A DNA stretch of 64,000 bases. It comes from Mycolicibacterium poriferae. Lineage in GTDB: Bacteria; Actinomycetota; Actinomycetes; Mycobacteriales; Mycobacteriaceae. The position numbers were made by a program, and so were the translations under genes. Each line of letters starts with the position of its first letter. Positions within the stretch are counted from its first letter, which is position 1. The notes under the pieces are model-generated. The model searched no databases. It saw nothing but the letters and a program-made list of their open reading frames with translations, and was not told the DNA's origin. This document shows positions 7,899 to 15,751 of this stretch, piece after piece. The stretch is taken from contig NZ_AP022570.1 in the NCBI RefSeq assembly GCF_010728325.1, positions 3,286,001 through 3,350,000 on the forward strand, read 5' to 3'.

Positions 7899-9147
7899 GC
7901 GGGCGGTGCCCGACGAGGTACCACGTGTGCATGGCGCCCTTGCCCTTGATGTCGACCACGCCACGCTCCTCGAGTACGAACCGGTGCCGCAGGCGGTCAT
8001 AGACGTTGTCGGGCACCTGAATTCGGCCTTCGACGTCGGTGGTCTCCATGCGGGAGGCGACATTGACGGCGTCGCCCCACACGTCGTAGAAGAACTTGCG
8101 GGCACCGACCACTCCGGCCACCACGGGGCCTGCGGCCATCCCGATGCGCAGCGGCACCTCGCGGCCCCACGGATCTTTGAGATCGGCCACGGCGTCGGCC
8201 ATGTCGAGGGCCAGCGCCGCCAGCGCCTCGAGATGGTCGGACCGCGGCGTCGGGACCCCGCTGACCACCATGTACGAATCGCCGCTGGTCTTGACCTTCT
8301 CCAGGCCGTGCCGGTCGACCAACGCGTCGAGGTCGGTGTAGAGCAGATCCAGGAACCGCACCAGGTCGGCCGGCGGGGTGTCGCTGGCGCGCTTGGTGTA
8401 TCCGGCGATGTCGGCGAACAGTATCGACGCGTCGTCGTATTTGTCCGCGATCACACTGCGTGACGGGTCCTTGAGCCGCTCGGCGATCGTCGTCGGCAAG
8501 ATGTTGGCCAGTAACCGTTCGGAGCGTTCGTACTCGGCCTCCATCGCCGCCTCGGCGCGGTCGATCTCGCGCAGCGTGTACCAGATCGTGGCCACCACCA
8601 TCACCGCCGAGCCCACCACGGAACTGACGAAACCGACGGTCAGCGTCCACGGCGGACCCAGCCCACGGCTGTCCGGCACGGTCATCTCCAGTGCGATGGT
8701 CAGCGCCCCGCCCGCCGCGGCGACCAGCGAGGCCAGCGCGATGCGTTCGATACCCAGCACCAGCACCATCAGCGACGCCGCGACAAGGAAATAAAACTGC
8801 AGACCGGACCCCGTGCCCACCGTGTAACACATGAAACCGACCGACGCGTAGGCGAACACGGCGAACGTCAGTGGCGCGACGAGCTCACCGTATGGGCACA
8901 GCTTGGGGATGACGAGGAACACCACTGCGCACGCCACGTTCGCCACGCCCAGCCACCACAGGGCGCCGCCCAACGTCAGCTGGAGGGCGCCGAACGATGC
9001 CGTCACCGCCGCGGCGATCCAGCTGGCCAGTTTGAGCACCCGCACCCGGCGGGCCACCCGGTCGCTGTGATGCCGACTCGGCGACCAGGCGCGGCCCGTC
9101 AGAGCAACTTCGGGTACGCACACCGGCCGCACGCTGAGCACGGCCAA
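7873..9147 (-). CDS. cya: Six-TM class III adenylyl cyclase (Rv1625c type)
   Basis: A 424-residue membrane cyclase making cAMP from ATP. Residues 1-45 are basic and cytoplasmic; about six helices follow (KLASWIAAAVTASFGALQLTL to SVVGSAVMVVATIW); then a linker helix and the catalytic domain from about 225. Metal-binding Asp lie in ILFADIAGY and TSGDSYM; the substrate-specifying Lys is in LEKVKTSGD and Asp in FYDVWGDAVNVASRM, with the transition-state Asn and Arg in the same stretch. It should work as a homodimer like half of a mammalian cyclase. The frame opens at TTG 9147; GTG at 9141 and 9132 are alternatives. Convergent with dps, divergent from the channel gene. Confidence 0.93.
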   Translation of the reverse strand: MAVLSVRPVCVPEVALTGRAWSPSRHHSDRVARRVRVLKLASWIAAAVTASFGALQLTLGGALWWLGVANVACAVVFLVIPKLCPYGELVAPLTFAVFAYASVGFMCYTVGTGSGLQFYFLVAASLMVLVLGIERIALASLVAAAGGALTIALEMTVPDSRGLGPPWTLTVGFVSSVVGSAVMVVATIWYTLREIDRAEAAMEAEYERSERLLANILPTTIAERLKDPSRSVIADKYDDASILFADIAGYTKRASDTPPADLVRFLDLLYTDLDALVDRHGLEKVKTSGDSYMVVSGVPTPRSDHLEALAALALDMADAVADLKDPWGREVPLRIGMAAGPVVAGVVGARKFFYDVWGDAVNVASRMETTDVEGRIQVPDNVYDRLRHRFVLEERGVVDIKGKGAMHTWYLVGHRPLRPSGSPT

Positions 9148-9251
9148 AGACTATCGCCCGCAGGTCCCTGAGCTGGCTGCCTCGGGCAGATTGGCCTGTG
9201 GACCACTACGCTCGGGAACCACCGGGAGACGGGCCGCTGAAGGGAGGATGT

Positions 9252-10385
9252 GTGCACCAGCGATGGCACGCCCTGCTGGCGGTCATAGGGCTGCTGGTGC
9301 TGATAGGGAGCATGCCGTTCGCAATCCCACGTGCTGCCCCCCAGGAACCAGCTCAATCGCCGACTGTCACAGTCGCAGTCCATCAACTGACACCCTTCGT
9401 CATGGGCACCGGCGACGATCTGACCGGCTTCACGATCGATGTGTGGGAGGAGATCGCCGACCGGCTCGACTGGCAGACCCGCTACGTCGACGTCGGCGAT
9501 GTCGCTGGCCAGCTGCGAGCTGTCGGCGACGGCCGTGCCGACATCGCCGCCGGTGCGATCTCTCTGACCTCCGAGCGCGGTCTCTCCTACGACTTCTCCC
9601 AGCCGACGCTCGACGCCGGCCTGCAGATCATGGTGCCCACCCAGACCGTCGAACCGGCCAGTCCGAGCCTCACGGCCTTCACCAAGCTGGTGTTCTCCAA
9701 AACCATGCTGGGCTGGCTAATCGCAGCTCTCCTCATCAGCGTGCTGCCTGCACACATTCTCTGGCTGATCGAGCGCCGACACGACACCGGTGCGGTGTCC
9801 AAACACTATTTCCCGGGCATCTTTCAGGCTTTCGCGTGGGGCGTTGGTTCGCTGGTCGGGGCTGGCGCGGCCGCACCGCCCCGGCAGTGGATGGCGCGCA
9901 CCATGGCGATTCTGTGGGCGTTCGTCAGCATCGTATTCGTGTCGTTCTACACCGCGAATCTGACAGCTACCCTCACCCTGGCCAAACTCGAGGCGCAGAT
10001 CAACGGACCCGCTGACCTTTACGGGAAATCCGTTGCCACAGTCACGGGCACGACGTCGGCGTCCTTTTTACGAACGATGGGTATCGATGCGACAGCGATG
10101 GCAAGCATCGAGGACTGCTACCGCGCGTTGCTGGACGGCGGGTACGACGCGGTGGTATACGACGCGCCCGTGCTGAGGTATTTCGTGGCGCATCAGGGCG
10201 ATGGCGCCGCCCTGATGGCCGGACCGGTCTTCCAGGAGGACGACTACGGGTTGGTCTTCCGGATCGGCAGCCAGCTACGCAAGCCCGTCGACCAGACGTT
10301 GCTGAGCATGCGTGAGGACGGGTCGTTCGGGATGATCGAAGAGAAGTGGTTCGGCGACGACGCAGACAGCACCGTGGAGGGCTAG
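9252..10385 (+). CDS. Prokaryotic ionotropic glutamate receptor-like ligand-gated channel
   Basis: A 377-residue protein with the order signal peptide (1-30), first half of a periplasmic amino-acid binding lobe (about 38-150: TVTVAVHQLTPFVMG, GFTIDVWEEIADRL, GRADIAAGAISLTSERGLSYDFS), TM1 (about 155-180), a re-entrant pore segment (GIFQAFAWGVGSLVGAGA), TM2 ending in SFYTANLTATLTL (231-243), then the second half of the binding lobe (IEEKWFGDD at the end). This is the architecture of bacterial GluR0. The SFYTANL stretch matches the SYTANLAAF signature of animal iGluRs. The K+ filter TVGYG is absent. GTG at 9252 has AGGGAGG upstream; an earlier in-frame GTG at 9198 would spoil the signal peptide. 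Ligand unknown. Confidence 0.88.
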   Translation: MHQRWHALLAVIGLLVLIGSMPFAIPRAAPQEPAQSPTVTVAVHQLTPFVMGTGDDLTGFTIDVWEEIADRLDWQTRYVDVGDVAGQLRAVGDGRADIAAGAISLTSERGLSYDFSQPTLDAGLQIMVPTQTVEPASPSLTAFTKLVFSKTMLGWLIAALLISVLPAHILWLIERRHDTGAVSKHYFPGIFQAFAWGVGSLVGAGAAAPPRQWMARTMAILWAFVSIVFVSFYTANLTATLTLAKLEAQINGPADLYGKSVATVTGTTSASFLRTMGIDATAMASIEDCYRALLDGGYDAVVYDAPVLRYFVAHQGDGAALMAGPVFQEDDYGLVFRIGSQLRKPVDQTLLSMREDGSFGMIEEKWFGDDADSTVEG

Positions 10386-10394
10386 CTTGCTGTA

Positions 10395-11195
10395 ATGGCG
10401 CGTATCGGTTGTTGTCAGCTGGACCCGGTCCTCGGCGATCTTCCTGGGAACGAGGCCCGGATCAGCGCCGCCATCAGCGACGCGGTGAGCGCCGGCGCCG
10501 ACGTCGTCGTGCTGCCGGAACTGGCCACCTCGGGCTACATGTTCGCAGACGCCGCCGAAGCGCGCGTCGCCGCGCTCGCCGAGGACAGCCCCCAGTTCGC
10601 CAGATGGTGTGCGCTGCTGGGCGATTCGATCGCAGTGCTGGGCTTCTGCGAACTCGGCACCGACGGGCGGTTGTACAACAGCGCCGCGGTGCTGCAGTCC
10701 GGCGGCGTCACCTCGGTGTATCGCAAGACCCACCTGTGGGACCGGGAGAAACTGATCTTCACGTCGGGAGAGCAGCTGCCGCCGGTGCTCGAGACGCGCC
10801 ACGGAGCGCTCGCGGTGATGGTCTGCTACGACCTCGAGTTCGCCGAACTGACCCGCCAGGTGGCGGTGGCCGGCGCCGAGATGATCCTCGCGCCGGTGAA
10901 CTGGCCGCAGTTCCCGCGTCCGGCCGGAGAGCACCCCGGCGAGGTGATCACCGCGATGTCCACCGCGCGGCTCAACCGGCTGGCCGTGGCCGCTTGCGAC
11001 CGGGCGGGGGTGGAGCGCGGGCAGGCCTGGACCGGCGGCACCGTCATCGTCGACCCCGACGGCTGGATCGCCGCCGAAGCGGGGCCGGGGGTGGGCACAG
11101 CGGTCGCCGACATCGATCTGGCGCGAACGCATGACAAGAAGCTGACCGAACATGTCGACCTACTGGCCGACCGCCGGCTCGACCTCTACGGCTGA
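10395..11195 (+). CDS. Carbon-nitrogen hydrolase (nitrilase superfamily amidase)
   Basis: A 266-residue enzyme with the nitrilase triad: Glu42 (VVLPELATSGY), Lys111 (YRKTHLW) and Cys144 (VMVCYDLEF). Such enzymes hydrolyse amides or nitriles, often small amino acid derivatives (omega-amidase and related branches); the substrate cannot be told from sequence. It is cytoplasmic, with no signal peptide. It starts at ATG 10395, only 9 bases after the channel gene stop, so the two are probably one transcript. It ends 15 bases before the tRNA gene on the other strand. Confidence 0.88.
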   Translation: MARIGCCQLDPVLGDLPGNEARISAAISDAVSAGADVVVLPELATSGYMFADAAEARVAALAEDSPQFARWCALLGDSIAVLGFCELGTDGRLYNSAAVLQSGGVTSVYRKTHLWDREKLIFTSGEQLPPVLETRHGALAVMVCYDLEFAELTRQVAVAGAEMILAPVNWPQFPRPAGEHPGEVITAMSTARLNRLAVAACDRAGVERGQAWTGGTVIVDPDGWIAAEAGPGVGTAVADIDLARTHDKKLTEHVDLLADRRLDLYG

Positions 11196-11210
11196 GCTGG
11201 GGTTATCCGG

Positions 11211-11284
11211 TGCCCTCGGTGAGATTCGAACTCACACTGTACGGGTTTTGAATCCGTTTCCTCTGCCAGTTGGGATACGAGGGC
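11211..11284 (-). tRNA. tRNA with anticodon CAA (Leu by codon table), short variable loop
   Basis: The minus strand folds into a 74-nt cloverleaf: acceptor GCCCTCG/CGAGGGC with discriminator A73, D arm TCC/GGA with loop CAACTGGCAGA, anticodon arm ACGGA-TTCAAAA-CCCGT, five-base variable region ACAGT, and T arm GTGAG-TTCGAAT-CTCAC. The loop places CAA at 34-36, reading UUG (Leu). Ordinary tRNA-Leu has a long variable arm; this one has a class I type variable loop, while the 3-bp D stem and A73 do fit Leu. Pair 31-39 is an A/C mismatch. CCA is not encoded. It is a well-formed gene, but its charging is uncertain. Confidence 0.85.
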
Positions 11285-11369
11285 GTCGCACCGTGTCAGT
11301 GCGCGGCCTTTCACCATAGAGGATGCCCCCGCGCTCGCTCATCCGGCCCGGGAGCGCCACAATGTCCTC

Positions 11370-12008
11370 ATGTCATCGCCAGGTGCGTCACCGACCGACG
11401 CCGTCCCCGCACGCCGCGTTCTCGTCGCCGAGGACGAGGCGCTCATCCGGCTCGACCTGGCGGAGATGCTGCGTGACGAGGGATACGAGATCGTCGGCGA
11501 GGCCGGCGACGGGCAGGAGGCCGTCGACCTGGCCGAATCGCTGCGGCCCGACCTGGTGATCATGGACGTCAAGATGCCGCGGCGCGACGGCATCGACGCA
11601 GCCTCGGAGATCGCCGCCAAGCGGATCGCCCCGATCGTCATCCTGACCGCGTTCAGCCAGCGCGAGCTCGTGGAACGTGCCCGCGATGCCGGCGCGATGG
11701 CCTACCTGGTCAAGCCGTTCAACATCTCCGACCTGATCCCGGCCATCGAGGTGGCGGTCAGCCGGTTCGGCGAGATCGCCGAGCTGGAGAAGGAGGTCGC
11801 CAACCTTTCGGACCGGCTGGAGACCCGCAAGCTGGTGGAACGCGCCAAAGGCCTGTTGCAGACCAAGCAGGGCATGACCGAGCCCGAGGCGTTCAAGTGG
11901 ATCCAACGTGCGGCCATGGATCGCCGCACGACGATGAAGCGGGTGGCCGAAGTCGTCATGGAGACGCTGGATCCGCCGGCCGAGGGCGCCGAGAACGCCT
12001 CGACGTAG
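11370..12008 (+). CDS. pdtaR: Response regulator with ANTAR RNA-binding domain
   Basis: A 212-residue regulator matching Rv1626 (PdtaR). The receiver domain (16-135) has acidic residues EDE, phosphoacceptor Asp66 in VIMDVKMP, Thr in VILTAFS and Lys in YLVKPF. A coiled-coil linker (IAELEKEVANLSDRLETRK) joins it to the ANTAR domain (about 148-205: KLVERAKGLLQTKQGMTEPEAFKWIQRAAMDRRTTM). ANTAR domains bind paired hexaloop hairpins in RNA and prevent termination. In mycobacteria its kinase PdtaS is encoded elsewhere; no kinase lies next to it here. It starts at ATG 11370 with no clear ribosome site, and CACAAT at 11358-11363 would allow a leaderless mRNA. Confidence 0.95.
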   Translation: MSSPGASPTDAVPARRVLVAEDEALIRLDLAEMLRDEGYEIVGEAGDGQEAVDLAESLRPDLVIMDVKMPRRDGIDAASEIAAKRIAPIVILTAFSQRELVERARDAGAMAYLVKPFNISDLIPAIEVAVSRFGEIAELEKEVANLSDRLETRKLVERAKGLLQTKQGMTEPEAFKWIQRAAMDRRTTMKRVAEVVMETLDPPAEGAENAST

Positions 12009-12212
12009 CTCGACGCCGGCCCCGTCCGGTTAAGAGTGCGTTTCCGAAGCGCGTTTTCGCACCGATGAGCGGCGCGGCGCACACGCCGCGTTGTCCAACA
12101 TCACGCATCGTGGCTACTGGTTGGTTATGGTTTCCCGCGAAGCGTCGCCTCCCCGGCTGTCCTGGGTAGGGCCCCGGCGGCGCCGATCAACTCAGTGAAC
12201 CGGAGGTGAAGC

Positions 12213-13424
12213 GTGCGAGGTCGCGTGGCACGGAGTGCATTTGCTCTCACAAGTGCGGGTCTGGTGGTGCTCGGCCTGGCCGGCTGCAGCCAGTCGGCAC
12301 CGGAACAGGATTCCGGCGATTCCGACCTGTCGATCGTCGAGCAGGTCCAGATCGACGAGAACGGCGCCGAAGTGCAGGCAGACGCCAGCGCCGACCCGGC
12401 GGATCCCGCCGGTGACGGCAGCGCCACCTGCCCACCCATCTCGATCGCGATGGCCGGCGCGCTCACCGGGCCCGATGCCGCCCTGGGCATCAACATCCGC
12501 AACGGCGTGCAGCTCGCGGTCGACAAGCACAACGAGGCCAATCCGGGTTGCCAGATCCAGCTGAAGACCTTCGACACCGAGGGTGACCCCCAGAAGGCCA
12601 CCGCGATCGCCCCGCAGATCGTCGACGACCAGTACACCGTCGGCCTGGTGGGTCCGGCGTTCTCCGGCGAGACCAAAGCCACCGGCGGCGTCTTCAACCA
12701 GGCCGGCCTGACCGCGGCGACCGCATCGGCGACCAACGTCACGCTCTCCGAACAGGGCTGGCGCACCTTCTTCCGCGGCTTGGCCAACGACGGCGTGCAG
12801 GGCCCGTCGGTCGCCAACTACATGAAGAACACCCTCGGCATGCAGAAGGTCTGCGTGGTCGACGACAGCACCGACTACGGTCTCGGTCTGGCCCAGGCGA
12901 TCCGTGACACCCTCGGCCCGGTGGCCGACTCGGGCTGCAACATCTCGGTCAAGAAGGGCGACAAGGACTTCTCGGCGGCGGTGACCCAGATCGACGGTGT
13001 CGCTCCCGACGGGGTGTTCTTCAGCGGCTATTACGCCGAAGCCGCGCCGTTCGTGCAGCAGCTGCGCGACGGCGGAGTCGAGACCACCTTCGTCACCGGT
13101 GACGGCGTCAAAGATCCCGAGTTCGTCAAGCAGGCCGGCCAGTCCGCGGCCGACGCGGTGATCTCGTGCCCCTGCGGCCCGGCCTCGGAGCAGTTCGCTC
13201 AGGAGTACACCGACAAGTTCGGCCAGGCTCCGGGCACCTACAGCACCGAGGGCTACGACCTGGGCACCATCATGGTCAAGGCCGTCGACTCCGGCGCGAT
13301 CACCCGCCCGGCCATGCTGGACTACTTCGCGAACTATGACGGGCAGGGTGTGGCCCGCCGCTACCAGTGGACCCCGGAGGGCGAGCTGACCACCAGTCTG
13401 ATCTGGATGTACAAGGTCCAGTAG
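12213..13424 (+). CDS. livK: Branched-chain amino acid ABC transporter binding lipoprotein
   Basis: A 403-residue periplasmic-binding protein of the LivK/LivJ type (Peripla_BP_6). The N-terminus has a signal and lipobox LAGC with Cys25, so it is a lipoprotein; a 30-residue acidic linker follows. The core shows ISIAMAGALTGPDAALGINIRNGVQLAVDKHN, VGLVGPAFSGETKA and CVVDDSTDYGLGLAQAI. It should bind leucine, isoleucine, valine or similar ligands outside the membrane. GTG at 12213 follows GGAGG. The 204-base gap upstream (12009-12212) holds its promoter, but I cannot name a convincing -35/-10 pair. A hairpin separates it from the permease genes. Confidence 0.92.
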   Translation: MRGRVARSAFALTSAGLVVLGLAGCSQSAPEQDSGDSDLSIVEQVQIDENGAEVQADASADPADPAGDGSATCPPISIAMAGALTGPDAALGINIRNGVQLAVDKHNEANPGCQIQLKTFDTEGDPQKATAIAPQIVDDQYTVGLVGPAFSGETKATGGVFNQAGLTAATASATNVTLSEQGWRTFFRGLANDGVQGPSVANYMKNTLGMQKVCVVDDSTDYGLGLAQAIRDTLGPVADSGCNISVKKGDKDFSAAVTQIDGVAPDGVFFSGYYAEAAPFVQQLRDGGVETTFVTGDGVKDPEFVKQAGQSAADAVISCPCGPASEQFAQEYTDKFGQAPGTYSTEGYDLGTIMVKAVDSGAITRPAMLDYFANYDGQGVARRYQWTPEGELTTSLIWMYKVQ

Positions 13425-13432
13425 TCGACGAG

Positions 13433-13477
13433 GACGAAACGCGTCCGGAACAGCGAGGTTCCGGACGCGTTTTCGTC
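13433..13477 (+). terminator. Strong hairpin between livK and livH, probable partial terminator
   Basis: Arms GACGAAACGCGTCCGGAAC (13433-13451) and its complement at 13458-13477 pair over 19 bp with one bulged T and a six-base loop AGCGAG. A short T run (13470-13473) lies inside the right arm. It begins 9 bases after the livK stop. Such intercistronic hairpins often reduce transcription into the membrane genes and protect the upstream mRNA, so that binding protein is made in excess. Confidence 0.7.
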
Positions 13478-13508
13478 GCTCACCCGGTCTCCAGGAGCCC
13501 TCCCACGG

Positions 13509-14546
13509 ATGATGCCCGACTGTCTCAACGAGTACGCCTGCCTCGCGGCGAACATCGACTTCAACGTCGACGGGCTCCGTAACGGGTTCTGGCAGTTGAC
13601 GATCGACGGTCTGGCCTGGGGCGCCATCTACGCCCTGGTCGCGGTCGGTTACACGCTGGTGTACGGCGTGCTGAAGTTGATCAACTTCGCTCACGCCGAG
13701 ATCTTCATGGTCGGCATGTTCGGCGCCTACTTCTGCCTGGACATGATCCTGGGCTTCACGCCGAGCGGCAACGACTACAACCTCGGCATCGGGCTGACCG
13801 TGTTCTACCTGTTGGTGGCCATGCTTTTCGCGATGGCCGTGTCGGGCACGGCAGCAGTCGGTCTGGAGGCGGTGGCCTACCGTCCGCTGCGGCGGCGCAA
13901 CGCCAGTCGGCTGTCGTTCCTGATCACTGCCATCGGTATGTCGTTCGTCCTGCAGGAGTTCGTCCACTTCATCCTGCCGAGCCTGATCGACGGCTACGGC
14001 GGCAGCAACGCCCAGCAGCCGATCATGCTGGTGGTTCCCGAAACCCAGTTCACGGTCTTCGGCGCCGACGTCAGCAACGTCACCCTCGTCATCATCGCCG
14101 CGGCACTGATGCTCGCGCTGCTGACCGACACGGCCATCAACCGCACCCGGTTGGGCCGCGGCATCCGGGCGGTGGCCCAGGACCCCGCCACCGCGACGCT
14201 GATGGGCGTCTCGCGAGAACGAATCATCATGACCACCTTCCTGATCGGTGGTCTGCTCGCCGGCGCGGCCGCGCTGCTCTACACGTTGAAGGTGCCCCAG
14301 GGCATCATCTACTCGGGCGGATTCCTGCTGGGCATCAAGGCCTTCTCGGCGGCGGTGCTGGGAGGCATCGGCAATCTGCGCGGCGCGCTGCTCGGCGGGC
14401 TGCTGCTGGGCGTGATGGAGAACTACGGACAAGCGTTGTTCGGCACGCAGTGGCGTGATGTGGTCGCTTTCGTGCTGCTGGTGCTGGTGTTGTTCTTCCG
14501 CCCCACCGGCATCCTGGGGGAGAGTCTGGGGAAGGCACGCGCATGA
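13509..14546 (+). CDS. livH: Branched-chain amino acid ABC transporter permease LivH
   Basis: A 345-residue permease with about eight helices. Landmarks are GLAWGAIYALVAVGYTLVYGVLKLINFAHAEIFMVG, EAVAYRPLRRRNASRLSFLITAIG and GRGIRAVAQDPATATLMGVSRERII, normal for LivH. It forms a heterodimeric channel with LivM. ATG at 13509 has AGGAG 11 bases upstream; a second ATG at 13512 is equally possible. The extra N-terminal part (PDCLNEYACLAANIDFNVDG) is hydrophilic and may lie outside the membrane; it holds two Cys. The 3' end overlaps livM by 4 bases. Confidence 0.92.
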   Translation: MMPDCLNEYACLAANIDFNVDGLRNGFWQLTIDGLAWGAIYALVAVGYTLVYGVLKLINFAHAEIFMVGMFGAYFCLDMILGFTPSGNDYNLGIGLTVFYLLVAMLFAMAVSGTAAVGLEAVAYRPLRRRNASRLSFLITAIGMSFVLQEFVHFILPSLIDGYGGSNAQQPIMLVVPETQFTVFGADVSNVTLVIIAAALMLALLTDTAINRTRLGRGIRAVAQDPATATLMGVSRERIIMTTFLIGGLLAGAAALLYTLKVPQGIIYSGGFLLGIKAFSAAVLGGIGNLRGALLGGLLLGVMENYGQALFGTQWRDVVAFVLLVLVLFFRPTGILGESLGKARA

Positions 14547-15751
14547 GTGTCGGGAAAAAGGGCGCCGACGGCAACGGCGCGGCAGACAGAGTCAACGCCC
14601 TGCTGGCTCCCGGCGACGTGTTGCGGCGCTGGTGGGCCGATCGAACCCGGGTGCAGAAATGGGGCGTCGGCCTGCTGGCGTTCGGCGCGCTGGCACTGCT
14701 TCCGCTGTACACCCCGCACTTCCTGGACACCCCGGGCATCAGCTTCGGCGGCACGATGGCGCAGTTCGCGATGGTGGCGATCATCGCCATCGGCCTCAAC
14801 GTCGTGGTGGGGCAGGCGGGGCTGCTCGACCTGGGGTACGTCGGCTTCTACGCCGTCGGCGCCTACACCGTCGCGTTGCTGACCAGCCCCGAGAGTCCCT
14901 GGAATCAGGTCGGCGTGTCGAAGTTCTTCAGCACCGACTGGGCGTGGCTGGCGTGTGTGCCGATCGCCATGGCGATCACGGCGCTGACCGGATTGATCCT
15001 GGGCACGCCCACTCTGCGGCTGCGCGGCGACTACCTGGCCATCGTCACGCTCGGGTTCGGCGAGATCATCCGCCTGATGGCCGACAACCTCTCCGACATC
15101 ACCAACGGCCCGCGCGGACTCAACCAGGTTGCCTACCCTCGGCTCGGTACGTCCGAAGAGCTCCCCAACGGCGTGTTCTCCAGCGCCAACTCCTCGGGCG
15201 ACGCCAACTACGGCACATGGTGGTTCTGGCTGGGTCTGGCGTTGATCGTCGGCATCCTGCTGCTCGTCGGCAACCTGGAGCGCAGCCGGGTCGGGCGGGC
15301 CTGGATCGCGGTGCGCGAGGACGAGGACGCCGCCGAGATCATGGGTGTGCCGACGTTCCGGTTCAAGCTGTGGGCGTTCGTGATCGGCGCCGCCGTGGGT
15401 GGGTTGTCGGGCGCGTTGTACGCGGGCCAGGTGCAGTACGTGGCGCCGCCGACGTTCAACATCATCAACTCGATGCTGTTCCTGTGCGCGGTGGTGCTCG
15501 GCGGGCAGGGCAACAAACTGGGCGTGGTGTTCGGGGCGTTCGTGATCGTGTACCTGCCCAACCGGTTGCTCGGCGTGGAACTGTTCGGCATCAACCTCGG
15601 TGACCTGAAGTATCTGTTCTTCGGGCTGGCGCTGGTGGTGCTGATGATCTTCCGGCCCCAGGGGTTGTTCCCGGTGCGAGCCCAACTGCTGGCCTACGGC
15701 AAGAGCGCGCGCAAGCTGTTGCGCGGCGCGGACGAGCAGGCACCGGTATGA
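14543..15751 (+). CDS. livM: Branched-chain amino acid ABC transporter permease LivM
   Basis: A 402-residue permease. A cytoplasmic N-terminus of about 45 residues precedes about nine helices; the LivM core reads AIIAIGLNVVVGQAGLLDLGYVGFYAVGAYTVALLT, LRLRGDYLAIVTLGFGEIIRLMADN and GRAWIAVREDEDAAEIMGV, the last being the ATPase-contact loop. It pairs with LivH. Start ATG overlaps the livH stop (ATGA), and its own stop overlaps the livG start, so the genes are translationally coupled. Confidence 0.93.
   Translation: MSVGKKGADGNGAADRVNALLAPGDVLRRWWADRTRVQKWGVGLLAFGALALLPLYTPHFLDTPGISFGGTMAQFAMVAIIAIGLNVVVGQAGLLDLGYVGFYAVGAYTVALLTSPESPWNQVGVSKFFSTDWAWLACVPIAMAITALTGLILGTPTLRLRGDYLAIVTLGFGEIIRLMADNLSDITNGPRGLNQVAYPRLGTSEELPNGVFSSANSSGDANYGTWWFWLGLALIVGILLLVGNLERSRVGRAWIAVREDEDAAEIMGVPTFRFKLWAFVIGAAVGGLSGALYAGQVQYVAPPTFNIINSMLFLCAVVLGGQGNKLGVVFGAFVIVYLPNRLLGVELFGINLGDLKYLFFGLALVVLMIFRPQGLFPVRAQLLAYGKSARKLLRGADEQAPV

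Noticed and set aside
12192-14432. Long minus-strand open frame of 746 codons opposite livK and livH
   Set aside because: It runs antisense to two well-recognised genes, is His/Gln/Arg/Asp-rich like other GC-driven shadows, and contains no domain.
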